From Mesobacillus subterraneus (lineage in GTDB: Bacteria > Bacillota > Bacilli > Bacillales > Cytobacillaceae), in NCBI RefSeq assembly GCF_020524355.2, contig NZ_CP129019.1:1736001-1800000 (forward strand): a stretch of DNA of 64,000 bases, read 5' to 3'. A program made the translations under genes and the position numbers. Under the pieces are notes generated by a model that saw nothing but the letters and a program-made list of their open reading frames with translations, made no database searches and was not told where the DNA came from. Shown piece after piece: positions 26,192-34,675 of this stretch; positions within the stretch are counted from its first letter, which is position 1, and every line of letters starts with the position of its first letter.

Positions 26192-26536
26192 TTGACCAGT
26201 TTTACTAATAACGTAATAAGAATCATTCAGACAATCCCATACGGGAAAGTGATGACATATGGACAAATAGCAAGAGCTGCTGGAAGTCCCAGATCAGCAA
26301 GACAGGTTGTCCGAATACTTCATTCTATGTCAGAAAAATACGACCTTCCATGGCATAGGGTAATTAATTCAAAAGGAGAAATTGGCATTCGTGATGAAGA
26401 AATGTACATTACCCAAAAAATGTTGCTGGAATCTGAAGGAATCCGATTCCAAACAGAAAGATCCTTGCCGCTTAAAAGCTATTCATGGAATATTGATTTG
26501 GCGCAGGTAGAGATTGATTTTCATAAGAATCCCTAA
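26192..26536 (+). CDS. Alkyltransferase-like protein (ATL; MGMT family)
   Basis: A 114-aa member of the O6-alkylguanine-DNA methyltransferase family in which the active-site PCHR is replaced by PWHR (Trp54). Such ATL proteins bind O6-alkylguanine without repairing it and are thought to flag it for nucleotide excision repair. The helix-turn-helix (YGQIARAAGSPRSARQV) and Arg finger are present. The TTG at 26192, behind AAAGGAAGTGGA, gives the usual ATL length; an upstream ATG at 26117 would add 25 residues with no homology. Confidence 0.86.
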   Translation: MTSFTNNVIRIIQTIPYGKVMTYGQIARAAGSPRSARQVVRILHSMSEKYDLPWHRVINSKGEIGIRDEEMYITQKMLLESEGIRFQTERSLPLKSYSWNIDLAQVEIDFHKNP

Positions 26537-26728
26537 AAATTTCAATGTATTTTAGAGCAATTTTCTTTCTTCTGATAAAACATTTCCTCACCCTTTACTT
26601 TTAGGCTAACTTGTTAAAACAGGTAGAAATCGCGGCTCTATTTAGTTTTAGTTCTAAATTAAGTAGGACGTAGTCGTGGTTTTGCCAGTACTGGGTTAGG
26701 GAAGAATTAAAGAGGAGTTAATTACATA

Positions 26729-27008
26729 GTGAGGTATAATATGGAAGGAGCAGTGCTTGAAAAAGAAATAAGTGTGTTTATTGGGGAATTATTAAGAGAT
26801 AATTTTGGCTGCGGACCAAGCAATGTATTTTGCACCATCTCAAGGCTGTTGGTATCAATCTATATTACGAATTTTCTATCACCGATGGAGAATACTCTCC
26901 TAACTAATCATCAAAGCGTTTTATGTCCAAAAAACAAGAGATTTAAACGCAAAAATAACAGATTACTTTGTTGACTGGAATTTTGATAGTGACAAAAGCT
27001 ACACTTAG
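26729..27008 (+). pseudogene. Decayed DUF2294 gene
   Basis: The first part (KEISVFIGELLRDNFGCGPSNVF, then ITNFLSPMENTLL) matches DUF2294 proteins. Near 26920 the frame shifts; a second frame then gives KITDYFVDWNFDSDKSYT before a TAG at 27006-27008, matching the family's C-terminal DWN motif. The middle of the domain is also shortened. The gene is therefore truncated internally and frameshifted. AGAGGAG lies upstream of the GTG start. Confidence 0.7.
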
Positions 27009-27183
27009 TTTATACTTAATCCCTGATTGACGAGCCTATTGATTTACTGATGATAAAATGTTATCATACTCAAAGGGTAATAGTTAAAACTCTTAACCTT
27101 GCTTTCCAATATAGGAACGAACTTTAAAATGAAAAATTAATATTATAATCTGATAGCATTGAATGGGCATAGAACCAAATCAT

Positions 27184-27231
27184 AAGTCAGAAGAGGATTT
27201 ATCGCGTATGAATCCTTTTCTGGCTTTTCTT
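27184..27231 (+). terminator. Hairpin terminator
   Basis: AAGTCAGAAGAGGATT pairs imperfectly with AATCCTTTTCTGGCTT and ends in TTTTCTT. It lies between the DUF2294 remnant and the next small gene; nothing else is seen from 27009 to 27281. Confidence 0.6.
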
Positions 27232-27281
27232 ATTGTGAATTATTGGATAATTAGATTGGAAAGGAATGATCATTCATTAAA

Positions 27282-27554
27282 ATGACTATAAACAATACTG
27301 CGATCGGTTCATATATTGATACTTTTGTACAAGATAAACAACAATTAATCTCGGATCTACCTAATTCTATCAAGAAGAATGAAATTGAGTCTTATTTAGA
27401 AGAATATGCTATAAAACATGGAATTGCTTTCGATAAAAAGTCGGAGTCTACCAAAACTGTCTACTTTATTACCGTTGGAGGAAGACAGACGATTGTGGAA
27501 TTTTTCTATAGGTATAGCCATTACTATACTAGACATTCAATAACTCATAAATAA
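27282..27554 (+). CDS. Hypothetical 90-aa protein
   Basis: A soluble small protein (MTINNTAIGSYIDTF...) with an acidic helical N-terminal half and a beta-type end (TVYFITVGGRQTIVEFFYRYS). No family is recognised. The putative AAAGGAATG ribosome binding site is rather far (about 14 bases) from the ATG, so translation may be weak or the start differ. It lies 45 bases upstream of the DUF454 gene. Confidence 0.5.
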   Translation: MTINNTAIGSYIDTFVQDKQQLISDLPNSIKKNEIESYLEEYAIKHGIAFDKKSESTKTVYFITVGGRQTIVEFFYRYSHYYTRHSITHK

Positions 27555-27599
27555 ATCCTGCAAAAGTTTAATGTGAATATATTTTAGGGGGGATATACG

Positions 27600-27968
27600 G
27601 TGAACATCGCAGTTAAAGCTATATTAATCACTTTAGGGACACTGTCAATAATACTGGGAGTAGTCGGAATCGTGGTTCCTCTTTTGCCAACCACACCGCT
27701 GATTCTGCTGGGTGCAGCCTGTTATGTAAAGGCATCTGAAGAGCTTTACCAAAAGCTAATAAAAAATAAATGGTTAGGCGGATATATAAAGGATTTTCGC
27801 GAGAAAAACGGAATTACCTTAAAAAATAAGGTTCTAAGTCTTAGTCTGATGTGGATCTCGATATTGGGCTCGATATTATTTTTAAAAATTCACTTTTGGC
27901 TTGCTGCTGTTCTTATTGTTATTGCTGTTACGGTAAGTGCTTATATTTTATCATTTGATACTATTTGA
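27600..27968 (+). CDS. YbaN family membrane protein (DUF454)
   Basis: A 122-aa inner membrane protein with about four spans. The DUF454 signature GIVVPLLPTTPLILLGAACYVKASE is at about residues 22-46, and the basic loop following it (WLGGYIKDFREKNGI) is typical. Function is unknown. The GTG start at 27600 is preceded by AGGGGGGAT, about 8 bases upstream. No clear terminator follows. Confidence 0.85.
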   Translation: MNIAVKAILITLGTLSIILGVVGIVVPLLPTTPLILLGAACYVKASEELYQKLIKNKWLGGYIKDFREKNGITLKNKVLSLSLMWISILGSILFLKIHFWLAAVLIVIAVTVSAYILSFDTI

Positions 27969-28080
27969 TGCAGATTGAAAACCGCCTTTTTTATTCTTGA
28001 CTTTAAACTTATTCTGCCTCAACAGTTTTGGTGAAAACTAAGATTTGTATACATTGGCAAAGCTGACTTATTTTCGGTTC

Positions 28081-28127
28081 TTGACATATACAGCTTTAGT
28101 TTATACAATTATCTTGAATTCAAGATA
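28081..28127 (+). promoter_or_regulatory. Sigma-A promoter with MhqR-type operator
   Basis: TTGACA at 28081-28086, a 17-base spacer and TACAAT at 28104-28109 form a near-consensus promoter. Directly after it the perfect palindrome ATCTTGAATTCAAGAT (28111-28126) resembles the MhqR box of B. subtilis (TATCT-cgaattcg-AGATA), which represses quinone-stress genes such as mhqED. The downstream gene content (dioxygenase remnant and mhqD-like hydrolase) supports this. Confidence 0.75.
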
Positions 28128-28138
28128 TATTTGAACAA

Positions 28139-28378
28139 ATGTTTAAGGATCATATGGAAGGCTGGAGCACAACAGGCACAACAGCAAGAAAGAAAAAAAT
28201 AGTTGTTATCCATCATATATTAGCAACTGTAGGGAATCCACAAGAAGATGATGATTTATATTCAGGTGTTTTGGGCCCTGCGTGTAGTGAAAAAAACCGA
28301 ACAACTGAATCTCTAGGCTTTGCCATCAATGAATCCCATGATAGGATGGGTGAAAGGCTCATTCTTCCACAACAGTAA
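28139..28378 (+). pseudogene. Remnant of an MhqE/MhqO-type ring-cleaving dioxygenase
   Basis: The frame contains the VOC-type N-terminus IHHILATVGNPQEDDDLYSGVLG and then jumps directly to a C-terminal-like TTESLGFAINESHDRMGERLILP, matching the two ends of glyoxalase-fold ring-cleaving dioxygenases (about 310 aa) whose central two thirds are missing. It lies where mhqE stands relative to mhqD in the B. subtilis mhqED operon, just after an MhqR-type operator. The residual frame is open but cannot make an active enzyme. A possible start at 28154 has AAGGA upstream. Confidence 0.68.
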
Positions 28379-28471
28379 GAGAAACATCACACGGAGATAG
28401 TAAAATCATTAGATTCCAATGAAGTAAAAGAGTTTGATAAATAGAATATTAAAAATGTCAGGAGAGTTGAA

Positions 28472-29077
28472 ATGAAGCATATTTATAAAAAAGGTATGAA
28501 TGCATCCAAACCCACTTTATTATTGCTGCATGGGACGGGCGGAAATGAAAATGATCTGCTCCCGTTGGCGAACACGATCGATAAGGAAGCTTCTGTATTA
28601 AGTGTTCGAGGGAATATCCTTGAAAATGGAATGCCTCGGTTTTTCAGAAGGCTTGCAGAAGGTGTCTTCGATGAGAAAGACTTGATTTTTCGTACGCAGG
28701 AACTGCATGGTTTCTTGGATGAAGCATCGGAAAAATACGGTTTTAGCCGCGATAATATAGTAGCAATCGGTTACTCAAATGGTGCCAATATTGCTGCTAG
28801 TCTGCTTTTCCATTATAAGAATGATCTTAAAGGAGCAATCCTTCATCACCCAATGGTACCTAGAAGAGGGATTGAGCTTCCGGAATTGTCAGATACAGAG
28901 GTTTTTGTAGCTGCAGGAAAAAATGATCCAATCTGTCCCGCACAAGAATCAGAGGAATTGAAAACATTGTTATTAAGCGCAAATGCCAGTGTAGAAATGC
29001 ATTGGGAGAATAGCGGGCATCAATTGACACTCACTGAGGTTGAGGCAGCACGGGATTGGTATACAGCCAGATTTTAA
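28472..29077 (+). CDS. mhqD: Alpha/beta hydrolase, MhqD-like carboxylesterase
   Basis: A 201-aa phospholipase/carboxylesterase-family hydrolase. The oxyanion-hole segment LLLLHGTGGNENDL is at about 16-30, the nucleophile Ser102 in GYSNG, Asp152 in NDP and His183 in SGHQ form the catalytic triad. In B. subtilis MhqD acts in resistance to quinones and catechols, with a dioxygenase partner. Here the partner is a remnant, so the hydrolase is the only intact product of the unit. RBS AGGAGAG precedes the ATG. The naming relies on sequence type plus the upstream operator. Confidence 0.82.
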   Translation: MKHIYKKGMNASKPTLLLLHGTGGNENDLLPLANTIDKEASVLSVRGNILENGMPRFFRRLAEGVFDEKDLIFRTQELHGFLDEASEKYGFSRDNIVAIGYSNGANIAASLLFHYKNDLKGAILHHPMVPRRGIELPELSDTEVFVAAGKNDPICPAQESEELKTLLLSANASVEMHWENSGHQLTLTEVEAARDWYTARF

Positions 29078-29085
29078 TTTTTTGA

Positions 29086-29129
29086 CATAAGAAAGATATC
29101 AATGTGAGAACATTGATATCTTTCTTATG
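29086..29129. terminator. Long perfect hairpin between convergent genes
   Basis: A 20-bp perfect stem (CATAAGAAAGATATCAATGT and its complement) with a GAGA loop, right after the mhqD-like stop. There is no T tract, so termination efficiency is uncertain; it serves both directions by position. Confidence 0.6.
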
Positions 29130-29167
29130 CTATTTCACTAAGTTTTCGATAAGACAGTGACTCTTCT

Positions 29168-30673
29168 TTAGCAGGTTACCTTCTGTGTATGGGCTGGTTC
29201 TCTCATTAGTTCTACAAAGATGCTTGCAAACTCTGGATCCCATTGCGAACCCTTACCTTCTTCAATAATGATAAGTGCTTTATCAAACGCCATTCCATTA
29301 CGATATGGTCTGTTGGAAGTCATTGCATCAAAGGCATCTGCCACTGCAATAATTCTTCCGAAAAGAGGTATAGTGTTCCTTGAAATCCCTCTTGGATATC
29401 CGTGTCCATCATATCTTTCGTGATGAAACATGATGCCTTCAATGACTACATCCATATCTGTAAACCCTTGTACCTGCTGAACGATATTTGCACCAATTAC
29501 AGGATGCCTTTTAATCTCGGCAAATTCCTCATCTGAAAGTTTCCCGTCTTTTTGCAATATTTTATCTGATATGCCAATCTTGCCGATGTCGTGCAATATC
29601 GCAGATTTTCTTAACAGCGAAAGTTCATATTCCGATAATCCATACTTTTCTCCTATTAAAATAGAATAAGCTGCAACTCTTCCGGAATGTCCAGCAGTAT
29701 AAGGATCACGGGCATCCAATGCCGCTGATAAACTCTCGAGGAAACTCTCGAACATTAATTGGTTTTGTTTATCCCGAATGTTGATTGCATCAACCATATG
29801 ATTGAAACCGCTAACTAAACCTGCGAATTCATCGGAATATAATTCATCTGTTTTTGCAAGGTTCCCATCCTGTATATTTTTCATTGATTCTTGAAGTTGT
29901 ATTATAGGTTGGTTGACATCCAGAAATAATAGTTTTGAACCAAAATAGGCAAAAGCAAGGCCTATAAGGATAATAAAGGCAGCCCAGCTCCAATAGTTTT
30001 GGACAGACTCTCTTAATATATCAAGCTTTACTTGAGTTGCCAGACCAAATAATAAAATGGGGAAAACGGTTATATATAGAAAACTTAATTGGAATTTCCG
30101 CTTAATTGAAATAACCCTTTTACCCTCAAGAGATAGCGACTCGTTGAACCGTTGACCTGCTGTACTTGAAAGCTCCTTCAACAAAGGCTGTATCGCTTTG
30201 ATGGTAAGGAAAAATTCAATGATACCATGCATTCCGGCTACCAGGATTGCCCCAATCATTGCCAATAACACAAAAGAATAAGGAATTTTCAACAGTTCCA
30301 TCTTGATAAAAACGGTTGCTAAAATCACGGCTGGAGCAGATAATCCGATTAAATGGGGGACCATTATTCTTTTGAAAGTAAGTATGGGAAAACTGTGCAG
30401 CGTGGCAAATGCTAGTCGCAAAGAGTTCAAATTTAAGCAACCTTCTTCATAAACCTTCAAAATAGGCTTGATATCCTTTGAAAAAGCGAAGTACTCCATC
30501 GTGATCATAAAAATGAAAGAAATTACTAAGATAGCAGCCATGACAGAAAACTCAATTGCAGAGAGGGATAGAGTGAAGAAAATAAATATTCCTCCCACCC
30601 CTAGAACAGCTAAAGCCGAGCCAAAAATATAATTATTTAAAAGTTGTTTTCTAAAATTTATAAATGATTCCAA
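29168..30673 (-). CDS. HD-GYP domain protein, putative cyclic-di-GMP phosphodiesterase
   Basis: A 501-aa membrane protein. Several N-terminal spans (about 12-60, 105-165 and 195-250) are followed by a HAMP segment (about 250-300) and a C-terminal HD-GYP domain (about 310-490) with ILHDIGKIGI and HHERYDGHGYP, the residues that bind the metals and define this class. It likely hydrolyses cyclic di-GMP in response to a membrane or extracellular cue. TTG at 30673 is the start, 8 bases after AAGGAG; the ATG between them opens only a short frame. The window also holds a GGDEF protein at 61414-62952. Confidence 0.88.
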   Translation of the reverse strand: MESFINFRKQLLNNYIFGSALAVLGVGGIFIFFTLSLSAIEFSVMAAILVISFIFMITMEYFAFSKDIKPILKVYEEGCLNLNSLRLAFATLHSFPILTFKRIMVPHLIGLSAPAVILATVFIKMELLKIPYSFVLLAMIGAILVAGMHGIIEFFLTIKAIQPLLKELSSTAGQRFNESLSLEGKRVISIKRKFQLSFLYITVFPILLFGLATQVKLDILRESVQNYWSWAAFIILIGLAFAYFGSKLLFLDVNQPIIQLQESMKNIQDGNLAKTDELYSDEFAGLVSGFNHMVDAINIRDKQNQLMFESFLESLSAALDARDPYTAGHSGRVAAYSILIGEKYGLSEYELSLLRKSAILHDIGKIGISDKILQKDGKLSDEEFAEIKRHPVIGANIVQQVQGFTDMDVVIEGIMFHHERYDGHGYPRGISRNTIPLFGRIIAVADAFDAMTSNRPYRNGMAFDKALIIIEEGKGSQWDPEFASIFVELMREPAHTQKVTC

Positions 30674-30798
30674 ACATCGTTCTCCTTACTTAATGAGGTG
30701 TTTTGTTAATTATTAACTATACACATATATCTGTAAAGAAAAATTCAGTTCTAAAAAAGGATTATTCATTTTGTTCATGGAAATTATGAGGATAATCG

Positions 30799-30936
30799 AT
30801 GGCCTTGCTGCAGAGGGGGGCGGAAGAAATTATATTGAGCTGCACAGGGGCTATTGATAAAGAAGTAGGATGCCATTATATTGACACCACGTTGATTCAA
30901 GCTCATGGTGCAGTAGAAATGGCGCTCAAGATCTAA
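30799..30936 (+). pseudogene. C-terminal remnant of an aspartate/glutamate racemase
   Basis: A 45-codon frame beginning MALLQRGAEEIILSCTGAI and continuing to DTTLIQAHGAVEMALKI matches the C-terminal part of Asp/Glu racemases, including the catalytic-cysteine segment (ILxCTG/E). The N-terminal three quarters are absent and no ribosome binding site precedes it. A hairpin terminator follows at once. Confidence 0.65.
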
Positions 30937-30937
30937 A

Positions 30938-30970
30938 GAAAAATGGGCAGAGGCTCTGTCCCATTTTTCG
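30938..30970 (+). terminator. Terminator after the racemase remnant
   Basis: GAAAAATGGG and CCCATTTTTC enclose a second inner stem (CAGAG/CTCTG). It marks the old end of the racemase gene. Confidence 0.7.
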
Positions 30971-31029
30971 TTTACACCACTTGAGAAAAATTTTTCTTGA
31001 AAGAGAGAGTATGGAATTGTAAAAGCTGA

Positions 31030-31395
31030 CTATTTTTTATAAATAGACAGCATCCGAGAAGTGAAGGGACTTAGGGGCATGGGACGTAAATAAACATTGA
31101 TGGACTGAGGCATAAGGTAATCACTCTGAGCTTGCTTGAAGCAATTGTACATTGCTTTACCGCCTGTTGAGTTCGCAGAGTGTATCGTAATTCGATTGGC
31201 GAATAGCTGTTTCTCGACCATTATTTTTACAAGCATTAACCCATTTCTAGTATAGCTTGCCAGGTCATGGTCTAACGACAGGTGGTCGATTTCATAGTTT
31301 TTCAAGAGAATGAGACATTCATCTATAGTTTCTGCTAAAACATATCCTTCTGGCGCCTGGCGGTAGTCATCTAGGAAAACACTGATTTCATTCAT
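31030..31395 (-). CDS. Cyclic-phosphate processing receiver-domain protein
   Basis: A 121-aa single-domain protein starting ISVFLDDYRQAPEGYVLAETIDECL, with LSLDHDL at about residues 39-45, matching the cREC (cyclic-phosphate processing receiver) family. These receiver-like domains retain the acidic pocket (here Asp9, Asp10 and the Asp residues of LDHD) and are predicted to act on cyclic or 2'-phosphate RNA/nucleotide ends in repair or conflict settings; the biochemical role here is inference. GGAGAGCTAGAA precedes the ATG. Confidence 0.75.
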   Translation of the reverse strand: MNEISVFLDDYRQAPEGYVLAETIDECLILLKNYEIDHLSLDHDLASYTRNGLMLVKIMVEKQLFANRITIHSANSTGGKAMYNCFKQAQSDYLMPQSINVYLRPMPLSPFTSRMLSIYKK

Positions 31396-31659
31396 TTCTA
31401 GCTCTCCTTCCCAAACGGGGGGTGACTAAGAAAAGTCGAACAACCCTAGATATTTATTATTCTCTTAAGCCTAACACACTTTTAAACATAAAGGTTCAAA
31501 TATCACTTGGGAAATTCTTCTTTAAATTAAGAATGTATTAATCACTTAGTTTAGACCTGTATGGTAAAATTCGCTGCACAGTGCCTAGAAGTGATACACC
31601 TTAGTAAAAAAAAGCGACACTAAAGCAATATATAAATATAGATTTAACGGGGGGGACAG

Positions 31660-32148
31660 ATGCGAAAAGTTTATTTGGATCGAACAGAATTAACTGGAGC
31701 GATTAATGTGAATTTAAAAGATACGGAGATTAAATTTGCCGGTACAACCATTTATTCTATGAGTGTTAATGAAAGAAATGAAGCGTATAAAAAATATGCT
31801 GCCGATTATGATATTCAATTTATTTTTGACGATGATATTCCACATATAGAATTTTATACAGTTCCACATTTAGATATTATGGCAAAAGATAGTAAAGGTG
31901 GATTTATCGGAACCATTGATCAACAATGTGACCTAGAAAGTGACGCACCAATATATTATATCAATAAGGATTTAGAGTGCTTGATAATCTCTGAAAACGG
32001 AGAAGGTTTTCTGAGTAATATAGAATCATGGCAAGACAACTTGAAACCTTATGAAAAATTGACCGTTTATCGTTCAAAAGCAGAAGCAGAAATGGAACTG
32101 GAATTTATCGACTTAGCTGAGCTGGGAATAGTTGATGATAACTTATAA
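31660..32148 (+). CDS. Hypothetical 162-aa acidic protein
   Basis: A soluble, strongly acidic protein (MRKVYLDRTELTGAINV...) with alternating beta stretches (FIFDDDIPHIEFYTVPHLD, GGFIGTIDQQCDLE) and an acidic helical tail. No family is recognised; the composition would fit an immunity or anti-stress protein, but nothing in the sequence proves this. GGGGGG precedes the ATG by a few bases. A perfect terminator lies 150 bases downstream. The 264-base stretch upstream of it shows no other feature. Confidence 0.65.
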   Translation: MRKVYLDRTELTGAINVNLKDTEIKFAGTTIYSMSVNERNEAYKKYAADYDIQFIFDDDIPHIEFYTVPHLDIMAKDSKGGFIGTIDQQCDLESDAPIYYINKDLECLIISENGEGFLSNIESWQDNLKPYEKLTVYRSKAEAEMELEFIDLAELGIVDDNL

Positions 32149-32294
32149 CTCTTAATAAGCATATCAAAAAATTATTAAGTATGTCTTTTTATTCTGATAT
32201 TAGGTTATAGTGTCTCATTTAAAATTCAAATCAAGCATGTAAAACAATGCACTCAAAATATAGGGTGTTTTCGTGAACAAGCTTGTATTTCCAG

Positions 32295-32338
32295 ACCAAA
32301 AAGGATCAGATTAAGAGCTGATCCTTTTTGGTTTTTTT
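32295..32338 (+). terminator. Strong rho-independent terminator
   Basis: ACCAAAAAGGATCAG pairs perfectly with CTGATCCTTTTTGGT and continues into T residues. The intervening 32149-32294 stretch is non-coding. Confidence 0.85.
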
Positions 32339-32423
32339 ATGTAATTATTTTACAAGTTATACAGTATGCGGAATTATATATTCTCTCTACCAATCAAAAT
32401 AATCGATAGTGCAGTTAGGTTAT

Positions 32424-33072
32424 TTAATAACTTTTTAACACTCTAAAAAGAATGCCTGGATGTGCAAGACTGATTGGATGCGATTTCAAATGTAGCACCT
32501 GAATGAATCGCTTGTAAACATCTTCGTCATGGGAGCAAGCCGACACGACTCTTTTAACATACCATTGCAAAATGGGAAGGCCTATTGGTTTTCTCACCCT
32601 CGTTGTCCGGAATCGAAAGTCTTCTGTTAAAGCGATTAGCCAGGGAATATCGAGAATCCTGCTGACTTTTTTATAATAGTTTTTTGTTAACTGTTTCTTG
32701 TTTAATCCATCCATTAATAGTTCTCTTAAAGCCTTGGCTTCCATTGCAGCAAGGCTCATTCCCTGAGCATAAACAGGGTCAACCCGGCAAAAAGCGTCAC
32801 CAATCACAAGTAATCCGTAAGGGGAATTTATCCATTTCGAGATAATTCCTGAAAGATTCCCGGGAAAAGCTCCTCTATAATCTCTTCTCCGCTCTTCAGC
32901 AGAACGTGTCCCTGACTACCTTGCGGAACGCCTTTCCTATTAGTGATGCTATCCTTTTTCTATTAATATTACCTCTTTGAAAAACTCCGACAAAACGCAC
33001 GCAGCCAGCATGCCAGCAATACTGCCACCTACTACCACAGCTTTATTTCTGTTCCTATTTTTCGAAAACATC
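32424..33072 (-). pseudogene. FAD-dependent monooxygenase, degraded
   Basis: On the minus strand the first 39 codons (from 33072) encode a Rossmann start with VVVGGSIAGMLAAC and an ILIEKG end, followed by stop codons. Fragments then appear in two other frames (GVPQGSQGHVLLKSGEEIIEELFPG) before the intact C-terminal third from NSPYGLLVIGDAFCRVDPVYAQG onward, which ends normally at 32424. The middle (substrate domain) is largely deleted. This was a 2-polyprenylphenol-hydroxylase-like flavoenzyme. Confidence 0.78.
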
Positions 33073-33188
33073 CTTAGCCCCTATTCTCCTCAAAATAATA
33101 GATATGTTGAATTATCTGCCTTTAAGTTAAAATAAACCTATGTATGCTTAAAGCATAACACGGTAATTTTACCTAATGAGGTGCGGAA

Positions 33189-33794
33189 ATGAAAGAGCTC
33201 CAAATGGATAAATTGCTTAACATCAAAACAACTGGTGAACAAAGAGGGTTCATGAGTTCATTGCATTATCATCGCTATGAACCCACTCCATATAGTGCTC
33301 TTGAGTTATTTTTCAATGAATACATTTTGAGCAATCATGATCATATAGTCGACTTTGGATGTGGAAAAGGGCGATTGAATTTTTATCTTAACCACCATTT
33401 CAACACAAATGTCGTCGGAGTTGAAATGAATGAAATATTCTACATGGAAGCAATTGAAAATAAACAAAGTTACTTAAAGAAGTATCGAAACCGAGCAGAT
33501 AGAATTCAGTTTTCTTGCGTTCTGGCAGAAGAATATGAAATTTCACCTGATGAAAACAAATTTTACTTCTTTAACCCATTTACAGTTCAAATCTTGACCA
33601 GCGTCATAAAAAACATCTTGATCTCATTTGAAAAATACCAAAGGGAAATCGATTTAATTCTATATTATCCATCTGAAGACTATATATTTTATTTGGAAAA
33701 ACAAACTCCATTTGAGTTGGTATATGAACTTAACCTGCCTGAAAACAATCCAAACGAGAGATTCTTAATTTATAGACTAAATTCCTATAAGTAG
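33189..33794 (+). CDS. Class I SAM-dependent methyltransferase
   Basis: A 201-aa protein with methyltransferase motif I VDFGCGKGRLNFYL at about residues 54-67, followed by GVEMNE (motif II) and a NPF motif (FFFNPFTV) where the catalytic (N/D)PP-type motif would lie. The NPF sequence suggests an N-methyltransferase-like pocket, but the substrate is unknown. The ATG follows GAGGTGCGGAA closely. No partner gene is adjacent. Confidence 0.78.
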   Translation: MKELQMDKLLNIKTTGEQRGFMSSLHYHRYEPTPYSALELFFNEYILSNHDHIVDFGCGKGRLNFYLNHHFNTNVVGVEMNEIFYMEAIENKQSYLKKYRNRADRIQFSCVLAEEYEISPDENKFYFFNPFTVQILTSVIKNILISFEKYQREIDLILYYPSEDYIFYLEKQTPFELVYELNLPENNPNERFLIYRLNSYK

Positions 33795-33830
33795 ATTTTA
33801 GAAAGGTATGAAGGAGGGTGAGGTAAGGTT

Positions 33831-34031
33831 TCATCTGGCAACTAACTGCTTCTCATAAAGTCTTCTATAATGGAATGCTCCGGCAACAAACCGAGGCAAA
33901 ATAAATTTTATATCTACTTGCCAGCGGAACCTTTGCCAGTACCCCAAGGTGTTGGTTTTGGCTAGCAGGGAAGATACTCTCTGCAGGCTTACGGTCAAGA
34001 AGGTTTTAGGCGACCTGGATGGCACCTGCAT
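33831..34031 (-). CDS. Doubtful 66-aa open frame, possible gene remnant
   Basis: A minus-strand frame, basic and rich in Arg, Phe and Leu, without a recognisable ribosome binding site or family. It may be a C-terminal remnant of a larger gene or chance. Apart from it the 33795-34143 gap shows no feature. Confidence 0.2.
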   Translation of the reverse strand: MQVPSRSPKTFLTVSLQRVSSLLAKTNTLGYWQRFRWQVDIKFILPRFVAGAFHYRRLYEKQLVAR

Positions 34032-34143
34032 TCACATACAACCATTATATACTCCATGGAAGAAATTTGAATTATTTTAAAGGAATTCAATCAACAATCG
34101 AAGAATGTATTATACATAACGGATTGACAAGGGGGAAGCGCAT

Positions 34144-34626
34144 GTGGAAGAGAAAGTGTTGAAGGCCATCCAGGATGAATACCCGGAGGATTTTTCGTGG
34201 TGCTATGGATGCGGGAGGATGAATGAGCATGGACATCATTTTCGGACAGGGTGGGATGGGGACAAGACAATATCAATATATTATCCCGAAAAAGAACATA
34301 TGGCTCTGCCTGGTTTCGTTTATGGCGGTGTCATAGGCTCTTTTGTGGATTGTCATGGCACCGGTTCGGCTGCACTTTACCTTCATCGGAAAAATGGGTT
34401 TGAACCAGGAGACGGTAAAGAACCGCCAAGATTTGTAACAGCATCCCTGCATGTCGATTTTATGAAGCCGACTCCTCATGGAACAGCATTAAAAGCAATA
34501 GGAACCGTACATGAGATCCACCCTAAAAAATACCGTGTTGAAACAGAAGTGTATGCCGGGGAGTCACTGTGTGCTAAAGGAGAAGTTCTCGCTGTTGTGA
34601 TGCCAGATACGTTTACAGCAAAATAA
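34144..34626 (+). CDS. PaaI-family (hotdog-fold) thioesterase
   Basis: A 160-aa hotdog-fold protein. CYGCGRMNEHGHHF at about residues 20-33 is the conserved N-terminal Cys-x-x-Cys loop of this subgroup, and GFVYGGVIGSFVDCHGTGSA at about 57-76 is the central helix bearing the catalytic acid. It probably hydrolyses an acyl-CoA thioester. The GTG start at 34144 has AAGGGGGAAGC upstream. An ATG two bases before it is out of frame. Terminator at 34635-34675. Confidence 0.83.
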   Translation: MEEKVLKAIQDEYPEDFSWCYGCGRMNEHGHHFRTGWDGDKTISIYYPEKEHMALPGFVYGGVIGSFVDCHGTGSAALYLHRKNGFEPGDGKEPPRFVTASLHVDFMKPTPHGTALKAIGTVHEIHPKKYRVETEVYAGESLCAKGEVLAVVMPDTFTAK

Positions 34627-34634
34627 AAGTCAAA

Positions 34635-34675
34635 AAAATTAGACCCTGAACGTCAATCAGGGTCTTGATCTTTTT
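34635..34675. terminator. Bidirectional terminator
   Basis: GACCCTGA pairs with TCAGGGTC between convergent genes; A-rich and T-rich flanks on both sides. Confidence 0.78.
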
